Assembly: GCA_017452945.1 (NCBI GenBank)
Contig: JAFTLD010000021.1
Location: 25,459 to 89,458, forward strand
Origin: Clostridia bacterium
GTDB taxonomy: Bacteria > Bacillota_A > Clostridia > Oscillospirales > CAG-272
DNA: 64,000 nucleotides
Direction of reading: 5' to 3'
Below the pieces are notes generated by a model. The model was not told where the DNA came from, made no database searches, and saw only the letters and a program-made list of their open reading frames with translations. The translations under genes and the position numbers were made by a program. This document shows positions 32,779 through 41,046 of the stretch, piece after piece (the first letter of the stretch is position 1; each line of letters starts with the position of its first letter).

Positions 32779-32807
32779 TTGACTCTTATAATATATAAGG
32801 TTAATGT
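32779..32807 (+). promoter_or_regulatory. Probable promoter of the Mn-riboswitch/P-type ATPase transcript
   Basis: TTGACT (32779-32784) and TAATGT (32802-32807) have a 17-base spacer. A TATAAT at 32787-32792 is also present but lacks a good -35, so the exact start is uncertain. Confidence 0.5.
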
Positions 32808-32813
32808 ACTGAA

Positions 32814-32899
32814 TACCGTTTCCCGTTTTATAAGGGAGTAGTCGGCACGAAAGTGTGATGAAGTCAACAGCATGGATCTTCCTGGCTTCATCTTAAATG
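32814..32899 (+). ncRNA. yybP-ykoY (Mn2+) riboswitch
   Basis: The three conserved parts of this class are in order: AAGGGAGTAG (32832-32841), GAAGTCAACA (32860-32869) and CCTGGCTTCATC (32881-32892), with GATGAAG pairing to CTTCATC. The class binds Mn2+ and turns on export genes (established). A strong terminator hairpin follows at 32902-32942, before the ATPase start, which fits transcription control: bound Mn2+ should prevent termination. Confidence 0.9.
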
Positions 32900-32901
32900 A
32901 C

Positions 32902-32942
32902 GAGACTTATCTGTCCTTTTTTGCAGATAGGTCTCTTTTTTT
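32902..32942 (+). terminator. Riboswitch expression-platform terminator
   Basis: gagacttatctg pairs with cagataggtctc (one weak pair) and is followed by eight T residues, 47 bases before the ATPase start. Confidence 0.9.
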
Positions 32943-32988
32943 CGGGTAAAATAAATAAAATATATCAATAATTTCAGGAGGAAATGCA

Positions 32989-35628
32989 ATGAAGTTTTAT
33001 TGCACAGACAAACAAGCGGTCCTTGACGAGCTTGGTGCAAAGGTTGAGGGCTTAAGCTCTGCCGAAGCACAAAAGCGTCTTGAGGCCAACGGTAAGAACA
33101 AACTTGCCGCCGCTAAGGGTAAATCCATCATTCGCAGATTCTTGGAACAGCTTGCTGACCCCATGATCATCATTCTGCTGGTAGCTGCTGCCATCAGCGG
33201 TGTGTTGGCATTCATCGAGAATGAGGGCTTTACCGACGTTATCATCATTCTTGCGGTCGTTATCATTAACGCAGTTCTTGGTGTTTACCAGGAAAGCAAG
33301 GCTGAAAAGGCGATCGAGGCACTGCAGGAAATGTCGGCAGCAACCTCTAAGGTACTGCGTGACGGCAAGGTGCAGATCATCCACAGTGAAGATCTGGTTG
33401 TCGGTGACATCATTCTGCTTGAAGCAGGCGACGCTGTTCCCGCTGATGCGAGAATTCTTGAAAACGCATCTTTGAAGGTTGAAGAGGCTGCGCTGACAGG
33501 TGAGTCCGTTCCCGTTACCAAATTCATTGACGTGATCTACCTCAAAGAAGGCGAAAAGGACGTTCCTCTGGGCGACAGAAAGAATATGCTCTACATGGGC
33601 TCGACCGTTGTATACGGCCGCGGCACTGCAGTCGTTACCGCTACCGGTATGGATACCGAAATGGGTAAGATCGCAGGCGCACTCTCTGAAGCAGAAGAAG
33701 GCCAGACACCTCTGCAGAGAAAGCTCGCTCAGCTTTCCAAGATTTTGACCTGGCTGGTGCTTGGCATTTGTATCGTCGTATTCGGCGTTCAGCTGATCCG
33801 TGCAGGTAACTTCAGCTTTGCAGATACCATTCTCCCCTCCTTCATGGTTGCCGTTTCTCTGGCGGTTGCAGCAATTCCCGAGGGTCTTGCAGCAGTCGTG
33901 ACCGTCGTTCTTTCGATCGGTGTAACCAATATGTCCAAGCGTAACGCTATCATCCGCCGCCTGACCGCTGTTGAAACACTGGGCTGCGCGCAGATCATCT
34001 GCTCGGACAAGACCGGTACCCTGACCCAGAACAAGATGACCGTGGTTGACCACTTTGGCGACAATGAGGAATATATTGCCAAGGCAATGGCTCTTTGCTG
34101 TGACGCAGAGCTTGACAATGAGGGCAACGTAACCGGTGAGCCTACCGAGGCTGCATTGGTTGTGTGGGCAGACAAGCTGGGCATGAAGAAGTATGATCTC
34201 AAGGCATCTGCTCCCCGCTGCGGTGAAGCTCCCTTCGATTCCGGCAGAAAGATGATGTCCACCGTGCACACCGAAAACGGAAAGTGCATCCAGTACACCA
34301 AGGGTGCTCCCGACGTAGTCATTGGCAAGTGCACGCACTACCTGAAAAACGGTGTAGCCGTTCCCATGACCGAGGACTACAAGAACGCAATTCTTGCTGC
34401 CAACAAGACTATGGCTGATAAGGCTTTGCGCGTACTGGCTTGCTCCGAGCGCGTATGGTCCGCTACCCCCGATAACTTTGAAGCAGATTACCTTGAAACC
34501 GATCTTTGCTTCGTTGGCCTTTGCGGTATGATCGACCCCGTTCGTCCCGAGGTCAAGGACGCAATCGTACAGTGCCGCGGTGCGGGCATCCGTCCCATCA
34601 TGATCACGGGTGACCACGTTGACACCGCAGTTGCAATCGCTAAGGAGCTCGGCATCATCACCGAGGAAACCTACGCAATCACCGGCGCACAGCTCAACGA
34701 TATGGACGATGCGGAGTTCGAGTCCAAGTTCATGAACATCAGCGTTTACGCACGCGTACAGCCCGAGCACAAGACCAGAATCGTCAATGCTTGGCGCAAG
34801 GCAGGCTACGTCACGGCTATGACCGGTGACGGTGTCAACGATGCTCCCTCCATCAAGTCCGCAGACATTGGCGTTGGTATGGGTATTACCGGTACCGACG
34901 TTACCAAGAACGTAGCAGACATGGTGCTGACCGACGACAACTTCGCAACCATCGTTGGTGCCGTTGAGGAAGGCCGCCGTATTTACGACAACATCCGTAA
35001 GGCGATCCAGTTCCTGCTCGGCTCCAACATGAGTGAGGTCATTTCGATCTTTACCGCAACCCTTTTGGGCTTCACCATTCTCGAGCCCGTACACCTCTTG
35101 TGGATCAACCTTGTAACCGACTGCTTCCCTGCTCTCGCCCTTGGTATGGAAAAGGCAGAGCCCGACATCATGCAGCGTAAGCCCAGAGATGCAAAGGCAG
35201 GCATTTTCGCAGGCGGTATGGGTGTGGATATTCTGTATCAGGGTATCCTGGTATCCATTCTGACTCTGGCTTCCTACTTTATCGGCCACGCCATCGCAGG
35301 CGAGGCTGCAAACGGTGACCACGGTATGACCATGGCGTTCCTGACCATGTCTATGGCCGAGATCTTCCACAGCTTTAACATGCGTTCTCAGCGCGGCAGC
35401 ATCTTCAGACTGCGTTCGCAGAACTGGACGCTTTGGATCGCAGGTGCAGGTGCGCTGCTGGCAACCACGCTGGTATGCGAGATTCCCTTCCTTGCAAACG
35501 CATTCGGCTTTGCATCGGTTGGCATTGTTGAATACGGCATCGCAATCGGTCTGGGTCTGACCATGATCCCGATCGTCGAGATCGTCAAGCTGTTCCAGCG
35601 TCTGATCGCGAAGAGAAAAGAAAAGTAA
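32989..35628 (+). CDS. P2-type cation ATPase, probable Mn2+ exporter
   Basis: The 879-residue SERCA/PMCA-like (P2) ATPase has the actuator motif TGES (about 170-173), PEGL in M4 (about 297), phosphorylation site DKTGTLTQNKM (Asp about 340) and hinge GDGVNDAPSIKSADIGVGMG (about 613). About ten membrane segments are present, including the C-terminal set after about 690. P2 pumps move Ca2+ or Mn2+ out. The riboswitch upstream points to Mn2+, as for lactococcal YoaB (family knowledge plus inference). An AGGAGG site precedes the ATG. Codon use is strongly biased, as in well-expressed genes. Confidence 0.95.
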   Translation: MKFYCTDKQAVLDELGAKVEGLSSAEAQKRLEANGKNKLAAAKGKSIIRRFLEQLADPMIIILLVAAAISGVLAFIENEGFTDVIIILAVVIINAVLGVYQESKAEKAIEALQEMSAATSKVLRDGKVQIIHSEDLVVGDIILLEAGDAVPADARILENASLKVEEAALTGESVPVTKFIDVIYLKEGEKDVPLGDRKNMLYMGSTVVYGRGTAVVTATGMDTEMGKIAGALSEAEEGQTPLQRKLAQLSKILTWLVLGICIVVFGVQLIRAGNFSFADTILPSFMVAVSLAVAAIPEGLAAVVTVVLSIGVTNMSKRNAIIRRLTAVETLGCAQIICSDKTGTLTQNKMTVVDHFGDNEEYIAKAMALCCDAELDNEGNVTGEPTEAALVVWADKLGMKKYDLKASAPRCGEAPFDSGRKMMSTVHTENGKCIQYTKGAPDVVIGKCTHYLKNGVAVPMTEDYKNAILAANKTMADKALRVLACSERVWSATPDNFEADYLETDLCFVGLCGMIDPVRPEVKDAIVQCRGAGIRPIMITGDHVDTAVAIAKELGIITEETYAITGAQLNDMDDAEFESKFMNISVYARVQPEHKTRIVNAWRKAGYVTAMTGDGVNDAPSIKSADIGVGMGITGTDVTKNVADMVLTDDNFATIVGAVEEGRRIYDNIRKAIQFLLGSNMSEVISIFTATLLGFTILEPVHLLWINLVTDCFPALALGMEKAEPDIMQRKPRDAKAGIFAGGMGVDILYQGILVSILTLASYFIGHAIAGEAANGDHGMTMAFLTMSMAEIFHSFNMRSQRGSIFRLRSQNWTLWIAGAGALLATTLVCEIPFLANAFGFASVGIVEYGIAIGLGLTMIPIVEIVKLFQRLIAKRKEK

Positions 35629-35635
35629 GTAATAG

Positions 35636-35677
35636 AAAAAGCAAATGCAGAGGAAACTTTGCATTTGCTTTTTGTTT
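35636..35677 (+). terminator. Terminator of the P-type ATPase gene
   Basis: aaaaagcaaatgca pairs with tgcatttgcttttt around a short A-rich loop, followed by a T-rich tract. Confidence 0.9.
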
Positions 35678-35691
35678 TGGATTTGGAAGTC

Positions 35692-35795
35692 GCCCCGCCG
35701 AAGATCCTTCGCGGCACCTCCCTTTGCCTGTCATCCTCGAGCGAAGCGAAGGATCTTGGCAAAGGGAGGTTTTCTCAAGGATGACACAGCGGGGC
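35692..35795. repeat. Nested inverted repeat, 'tcatcctcgagcgaagcgaagg' type
   Basis: gccccgc (35692-35698) pairs with gcggggc (35789-35795), cctccctttgcc (35717-35728) with ggcaaagggagg (35758-35769), and gaagatccttcgc with gcgaaggatctt. The core resembles a dispersed intergenic repeat found in many bacteria. Non-coding. Confidence 0.75.
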
Positions 35796-35811
35796 AAAAA
35801 CGCAATACCGA

Positions 35812-37932
35812 TTACTTCGCCGCAATCTGCGCACAGTTGATCACCTTTTCCGCCAGCATTCCCTTATTGTAATAATAATGATTTGCCGCCTCGTAGCCGA
35901 TGTGCGGATTTTTTTGCATCAGGGCATACAGATCAAGCGCATTTTGCATCTCTTCGGCTGCTATTTGCTGCATCAGAGCGGTATCTCCCTGCTCTCTTGC
36001 AAGGATAAATTGCACCTGCGCGTAGCAAGAGGCAAAAATAGCGTTGGCGGCCTTGGCCATCTGCTTGTATTCGCAATCGGGCATATCCTTCAGCATTTGC
36101 ACGCCCGCGTGCCAGCCCTCAGACAGCTTGCGCCATTGGTCGAGATATACCTCGCGCGGGTAAATGGCACGCCACGTATCCAACGCGTCGTAGGAATAGC
36201 AAGTCATGGTTGCAATATAGCCGCTTGGGCTCGGATAAAGCAGGTTTGAAGGCCCCGGATTTTGCGGCCCGAAATACAGGCTGCGCAGATCAAACGGAAA
36301 ATGCCGAAACGCATCGGAAAACGCCTTGGCAGATGCACGAACGGCATTTGCATATTCACCGTATTCCTGCTCCAATAACCAAAGATAGGCTTGCTCGGAC
36401 GGGTCTTGCAGACACTCCGAAGCGATTTTCAGACTGATCGAGGGATAACCGCCCAGCGTCCAGGAGAGCATCAAATGCTCTACCCCGGCTTCACGCAAGC
36501 CGGTCATATGCTCACGTATCAGATCAAACACAGGCAGATACGGCAGCGTGCTGCATTCCCAGCTTGCATTGACCTGCACCTTGGCGCAAACCTGATGCCC
36601 GCGCGCCCTTGCGTACTCCCACACGCGTTTTGCAAGAGGTGCAGGCCCGGGGACGGATATGCTGTAATCGCGCACATGACCGCTCACACCGCCCCGCTCA
36701 AAGGGCATCAGCGCTTCGCTGTTGCTCTGGATCACGATCTCGGACGGCAAAAGATCCATGCAGTTTTTCATCTGCTGCTCGGTCATATAGTCGTCCCATG
36801 CCCACGTCCATGCAATCGTGCGGATCGAAGGATCCACCGCTCTTGATTCCTCTGAAATGGCACACAGCACCTGGGCAACCAGCCGCTCAATTGGGATATC
36901 GCGGCACACGGGACACTCTTCCCCACTCATTTTGGATTTACAATGCGTCAAATTTTCCGAGCATGTGATCACAAAAAATCCGCCAAGCCCGGGAATCTCA
37001 CTGCAAAGCGTGCGCACGGCCGAGCGCAGATATTCCATGACCGCAGGATTTTGCGTGCAAAGTGCGCTGTAATCCGCATCGCGCCTGCCAACCAGCTCGG
37101 GATGCGCATCAAAAAACGCATTTGGCATGCAGCGCGGCTCGTTCAAATACAAATAAACCTTGATACCGTACTCGCCCGCATGTGCAATCAACTCACGCAA
37201 GCGCTCCTGTCTTTGCTGCCATCCCTCGGAATACGACTCGTCAAACGAAAACGGCACAATCTGATATAGCACTGCAGGCAGCCAAATGGCGTTGACCCCT
37301 AAATCTCGATACATGGCAAGCAACGTATCCGGGTAGGATAATGAAATATCATGCTCCAAAGCGGTAGCATACAGGCCGCAATAAGAGTAAATCATGCGTA
37401 AACCCTGCGCCTTTTGCACAGGAGCCTTCCCCTTTTGAACTGCCCGGAAGAAGGTAAACGGTGCTTCCCCTTCAAACAGATCTGCAAAATGCGTTTGCAT
37501 AAGCTGCCTGATTTGCGCAAGCTGTTGCTTTTGCGCCTCATTCAGCACAGGCAGCGTGATCGGCTCACAATACGGCTTGAAGTTTCCCAACTTGACACCG
37601 ATAAAATCGTCCTCTTTCAAGACAGTAGCAAGCTTGTCCTCATCCCAATCCAAAAGGCGGAGCAGACTTTCATACGGCAGCACGTGCCAAGCATTGCGGA
37701 TTGTGGTAATATAACCGCGTGTTTCCCAATCGGGAGCAACGCATTGCAACGGCAGCCCCATATCGTGGGCTGCTTTCGTGATTTCTTCCCGCGGCAGATT
37801 CAGCGCGTAAGCAATGCGCGCTGCAGGTACGGTTTCCCACAAGCGAAACACAGCCGCATGAAAACGGCTGGGAAAATGGGCAAGCTCTGTGTGCATATCG
37901 GGGCGCACGGGCGGCAATTTGGAATACGGCAT
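35812..37932 (-). CDS. Putative TIM-barrel glycoside hydrolase
   Basis: The 706-residue cytoplasmic protein has no signal peptide. About 1-120 is helical with an HTH-like stretch. About 150-480 reads like a (beta/alpha)8 barrel: LRMIYSYCGLYATALEHD, DLGVNAIWLPAVLYQ, EYGIKVYLYLNEP, GGFFVITCSENLTHCKSK, TIAWTWAWDDYM. The rest is helical. The pattern recalls GH20/GH84-like uncharacterised clostridial proteins, but I cannot name the family or the catalytic residues. A Cys cluster SGEECPVCRD is present. The ATG at 37932 follows GGGAGGT; it has its own promoter. Confidence 0.55.
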   Translation of the reverse strand: MPYSKLPPVRPDMHTELAHFPSRFHAAVFRLWETVPAARIAYALNLPREEITKAAHDMGLPLQCVAPDWETRGYITTIRNAWHVLPYESLLRLLDWDEDKLATVLKEDDFIGVKLGNFKPYCEPITLPVLNEAQKQQLAQIRQLMQTHFADLFEGEAPFTFFRAVQKGKAPVQKAQGLRMIYSYCGLYATALEHDISLSYPDTLLAMYRDLGVNAIWLPAVLYQIVPFSFDESYSEGWQQRQERLRELIAHAGEYGIKVYLYLNEPRCMPNAFFDAHPELVGRRDADYSALCTQNPAVMEYLRSAVRTLCSEIPGLGGFFVITCSENLTHCKSKMSGEECPVCRDIPIERLVAQVLCAISEESRAVDPSIRTIAWTWAWDDYMTEQQMKNCMDLLPSEIVIQSNSEALMPFERGGVSGHVRDYSISVPGPAPLAKRVWEYARARGHQVCAKVQVNASWECSTLPYLPVFDLIREHMTGLREAGVEHLMLSWTLGGYPSISLKIASECLQDPSEQAYLWLLEQEYGEYANAVRASAKAFSDAFRHFPFDLRSLYFGPQNPGPSNLLYPSPSGYIATMTCYSYDALDTWRAIYPREVYLDQWRKLSEGWHAGVQMLKDMPDCEYKQMAKAANAIFASCYAQVQFILAREQGDTALMQQIAAEEMQNALDLYALMQKNPHIGYEAANHYYYNKGMLAEKVINCAQIAAK

Positions 37933-37961
37933 AAGTACCTCCCAAAAATTCATTCAAGTGT

Positions 37962-37990
37962 ATTATAGCACACAGGTCAAGCTTTTGCAA
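37962..37990 (-). promoter_or_regulatory. Promoter of the putative TIM-barrel hydrolase
   Basis: Minus-strand TTGCAA (37990-37985) and TATAAT (37967-37962), spacer 17. Confidence 0.72.
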
Positions 37991-38030
37991 GGAGAGATGT
38001 GCAGTTTTTGCTTTATCTTGGTAAAATGAC

Positions 38031-38059
38031 TTGCAAAATGATATCGGGTGTGCTACAAT
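38031..38059 (+). promoter_or_regulatory. Promoter of the DUF5058 operon
   Basis: TTGCAA (38031-38036) and TACAAT (38054-38059), spacer 17. Confidence 0.75.
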
Positions 38060-38090
38060 AAGAATATCAACGTACAGGAGGTTTCCCCCT

Positions 38091-38831
38091 ATGGATTTTA
38101 ACGTCAATCATCCCATATTGTTTGTCATTGTGGGAGCCATTATCGCATTGGTATTGGCACAATCCGTCTTTTTCTTAGTCCGTGCCGTCAAGCGCGCAAA
38201 GCAGCTTGGCATTGCAAAAGGCACCGTCAGCAAAACCATTTCTTCGGCAGCACTGTTCACCATTGCTCCGGCTGTGGCAATTCTTGTCGGTGTGGTTGCG
38301 CTTTCCAAGAGTCTTGGCATCGCACTTCCCTGGCTGCGCCTTTCGGTCATTGGCTCGATCACCTATGAAACCGTAGCTGCAGGCAACGCGCTGGAGGCTG
38401 CAGGCATGGGTGCGGGTACGACCGTGACCGATCCCTCCATCTTTGTCACCATCGCATGGGTGATGACCGTGGGCATCGCGGCAGGCCTTGTATTCGTCCC
38501 CTTCGTCACCAAAAAGCTGCAAAGCGGCATGTCCAAGATCGGTATGAAGGACAAAAAATGGGGCGAGATCTTCAACAACGCCATGTTCCTCGGTATGATC
38601 TCTGCATTTCTCGGTTACGTATTCTGCGACGTGGGTCTGATCGTAAAGGGTGACACCTCGGGATTGATTCCCGTATGCGTCATGGCAGTTTCGGCCGTTG
38701 TCATGGCAGTGCTTGGATTGCTTGCCACCAAGACAAAGATCCGCTGGCTGACCGATTATGCATTGCCCGTCAGCCTGCTTGCAGGCATGGCTTCGGCAAT
38801 TCCCTTTACAGCTTGGCTTGGAGGTGTGTAA
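38091..38831 (+). CDS. DUF5058 family membrane protein
   Basis: The 246-residue protein has about six hydrophobic segments; it starts MDFNVNHPILFVIVGAIIAL and contains SAALFTIAPAVAILVGVVAL and GSITYETVAAGNALEAAGMG, consistent with the DUF5058 family of Firmicutes. The ATG at 38091 follows CAGGAGG. It is the first gene of a tight three-gene operon with a second membrane protein and an M20 peptidase; the two membrane proteins may form a transporter whose substrate (a peptide?) feeds the peptidase. That role is inference. Confidence 0.75.
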   Translation: MDFNVNHPILFVIVGAIIALVLAQSVFFLVRAVKRAKQLGIAKGTVSKTISSAALFTIAPAVAILVGVVALSKSLGIALPWLRLSVIGSITYETVAAGNALEAAGMGAGTTVTDPSIFVTIAWVMTVGIAAGLVFVPFVTKKLQSGMSKIGMKDKKWGEIFNNAMFLGMISAFLGYVFCDVGLIVKGDTSGLIPVCVMAVSAVVMAVLGLLATKTKIRWLTDYALPVSLLAGMASAIPFTAWLGGV

Positions 38832-38832
38832 A

Positions 38833-39498
38833 ATGAAAAATAATATGTCATATATGGATAGCGTTCACCATTACGGGCGCATTTGGGGCATCGTGGTCGG
38901 TGCCGTGCTGCTGCTCTTTCCCCTCTCACTCTCTTTGATTTTCGGTGTTGCCCCCAACTGGAGCGTACTTTTCAAGGGCATCATTGCCACAGCGCCCATG
39001 TATTGGGCGGTCGGTATCGTGGAGATCTTTACATACGTCCCCATGCTTGGTGCCGGCGGCACCTACCTCTCCTTTATCACGGGTAACATTTCCAACTTGA
39101 AGCTGCCCTGCGCCATCGACGCCATGGAACGCGCGGGCGTCAAGGCCAGCGACGAGGAGGGCGAGGTCATCTCGACCATAGCCATTGCGGTTTCCAGTAT
39201 CGTCACTACGCTGATCATTGTGCTGGGCGTGGTATTCATCGTACCGCTGACTCCCATTCTCAATTCTCCCATCTTAGTTCCCGCGTTTGATATGATCCTG
39301 CCTGCGCTGTTCGGCGGTCTTGCAGTCGTATTTATTTCCAAGAATCTCAAGCTCTCAATCGCGCCCGTCATTCTCATGCTGGTGCTGTTCATTTTCGTTC
39401 CCGCACTCAACGCAGGAACGGTTGGCATTATGGTACCCGTGGGCGTGGTCGTAACCGTGATTTATGCAAGAATCCTTTATAAGAAGGGAGTGCTTTGA
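38833..39498 (+). CDS. Membrane protein partner of the DUF5058 protein
   Basis: The 221-residue protein has about six hydrophobic segments, including YWAVGIVEIFTYVPMLGAGGTYLSFITGNISN and a C-terminal GTVGIMVPVGVVVTVIYARI. The ATG lies one base after the preceding stop codon, and the GGAGGTG site is in the end of the preceding gene, so they are coupled. Conserved pairing with DUF5058 proteins suggests a two-component membrane complex. No family name is recognised. Confidence 0.72.
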   Translation: MKNNMSYMDSVHHYGRIWGIVVGAVLLLFPLSLSLIFGVAPNWSVLFKGIIATAPMYWAVGIVEIFTYVPMLGAGGTYLSFITGNISNLKLPCAIDAMERAGVKASDEEGEVISTIAIAVSSIVTTLIIVLGVVFIVPLTPILNSPILVPAFDMILPALFGGLAVVFISKNLKLSIAPVILMLVLFIFVPALNAGTVGIMVPVGVVVTVIYARILYKKGVL

Positions 39499-39501
39499 TC
39501 T

Positions 39502-40935
39502 ATGTGGGCTATCCCCTTTGCAGTTTCTCTGCTGATTTACATAGCAATTATTCTGTTCCGCGCGCTGGATTTCAAGCCCAAGGCGCAGCCGCCCGTGGAC
39601 GAAACGCCTGTGGAATTTGATAAGGAGCGCGCCACCGAGGCACTTCGTACCTTAGTGCGCTGCAAAACGGTTTCCTACCGCGATCCTGCTTTGGAGGACG
39701 ACGCGGAATTTGAAAAGCTGATCGATTCTCTTCCCACTCTGTATCCGAGCGTATTTGAAAAATGCACCATGCAGCGCATGCCCGATCGCGGACTTCTTTT
39801 TCATTGGAAGGGCAAGACTGCGGGCAATCCTGCCGTGCTGATGGCGCATTATGACGTCGTTCCCGTCAACGAGGACGCCTGGGACGTCCCCGCATTTGAG
39901 GCTATTTTGAAGGATGGCTGCGTATGGGGACGCGGCACCTTGGATACCAAGGTCACCTTTAACGGCATTCTGTTTGCGGCAGATACGCTGATCTCCCAAG
40001 GCTTTGTACCCGAATGCGACGTGTATTTCGCGTTCTCCGGCGGTGAGGAGATCAACGGCAAGGGTGCTTTGCATATCGTGGACTATTTTGAACAGAACAA
40101 GATCGATCCCGCGTTCGTGCTGGACGAGGGCGGTGCTGTGGTCGAGAACGTATTTCCCGGTGTAAAAGCCCCCTGCGGCATGATCGGTATTGCCGAGAAA
40201 GGCATGATGGACGTCAAATATACCGTCAAGTCGGGTGGCGGACACGCATCAGCGCCCAAGCCCGGCGCACCCGTGGACAGACTGAGCAAGGCCTGCGTTC
40301 GTATGGTAAGCCATCCCTTCAAGGCCAAGCTGACACCGCCCGCAGCCAAGATGTTTGACACGCTTGGACGCCATTCCTCGTTTGTATACAAAGTCATTTT
40401 CGCCAATATCAGGCTGTTTTTGCCCGTGCTTGACCTGATCTGCAAAAAGGGCGGCGGTGAGCTCAACGCACTCATGCGCACCACGGTGGCCTTTACCCAG
40501 ATGCAGGGATCGTCGGCATCCAACGTCATTCCCCCCGAAGCATCGCTCGTGTCCAATATCCGCCTCAATCCCGCGGATAATATGGACTCCGCCCTTGCCT
40601 ATATCAAAAAGACGGTGGGCGATGAAAACGTCGAGGTCACAAGACTTCACGGCATGAACCCCAGCCGCATCTCGCGCACCGATTGCGAGGGCTGGGATAA
40701 GGTGGCAAGCGCAGTGGCATCCACATGGAAGGGCTGCATCGTTTCTCCCTATCTGATGGTGCAATGCTCGGACAGCCGCCATTGGGGCCGCATTTCGGAT
40801 AAGGTCTACCGCTTCTCCGCTATGGACCTGACAAGCGCAGAACGCGCCACCATTCACGGCAATAACGAAAAGATCAGACTTGAAACGCTCAACCATTCGG
40901 TGGAGTTCTTTATCAGATTGATCAAGAAGTGTTGA
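39502..40935 (+). CDS. M20 family metallopeptidase, membrane-anchored
   Basis: In this 477-residue protein an N-terminal transmembrane segment (about 2-20) precedes an M20/M25/M40 catalytic domain (LMAHYDVVPV with the first zinc His; WGRGTLDTKVT; the catalytic pair SGGEEINGKGA; DEGGAVVENV) and a dimerisation/lid insert (GGGHASAPKPGAP). It is similar to carboxypeptidase S (CPS1)-type dipeptidases. It follows the membrane pair by three bases and ends the operon. The substrates are likely small peptides or N-acyl amino acids. Confidence 0.92.
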   Translation: MWAIPFAVSLLIYIAIILFRALDFKPKAQPPVDETPVEFDKERATEALRTLVRCKTVSYRDPALEDDAEFEKLIDSLPTLYPSVFEKCTMQRMPDRGLLFHWKGKTAGNPAVLMAHYDVVPVNEDAWDVPAFEAILKDGCVWGRGTLDTKVTFNGILFAADTLISQGFVPECDVYFAFSGGEEINGKGALHIVDYFEQNKIDPAFVLDEGGAVVENVFPGVKAPCGMIGIAEKGMMDVKYTVKSGGGHASAPKPGAPVDRLSKACVRMVSHPFKAKLTPPAAKMFDTLGRHSSFVYKVIFANIRLFLPVLDLICKKGGGELNALMRTTVAFTQMQGSSASNVIPPEASLVSNIRLNPADNMDSALAYIKKTVGDENVEVTRLHGMNPSRISRTDCEGWDKVASAVASTWKGCIVSPYLMVQCSDSRHWGRISDKVYRFSAMDLTSAERATIHGNNEKIRLETLNHSVEFFIRLIKKC

Positions 40936-40941
40936 ATATAA

Positions 40942-40976
40942 CAAAAGAGGTTGTCTTTCATGACAGCCTCTTTTGT
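40942..40976. terminator. Terminator of the M20 operon
   Basis: caaaagaggttgtc pairs with gacagcctcttttg (one G-T pair) around tttcat. Flanking A/T runs may also serve the leftward MerR gene. Confidence 0.85.
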
Positions 40977-41046
40977 ATAACTAATAATTGGTATATCTAT
41001 ACGATGGTATATTCGTCTTAATAACCCAATTATTGAGAATTACCAT

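Noticed and set aside
32787..32792. TATAAT as the certain -10 box of the riboswitch transcript
   Set aside because: No acceptable -35 lies 16-18 bases upstream. The TTGACT/TAATGT pair fits the spacing better, so the start site is left open.
33052..35664. Long open frame on the minus strand opposite the P-type ATPase (about 870 codons)
   Set aside because: It is a codon-bias shadow: the + strand gene has every ATPase motif, while the opposite frame has no start signal, no recognisable domain and a His/Cys/Val-rich composition typical of antisense frames.
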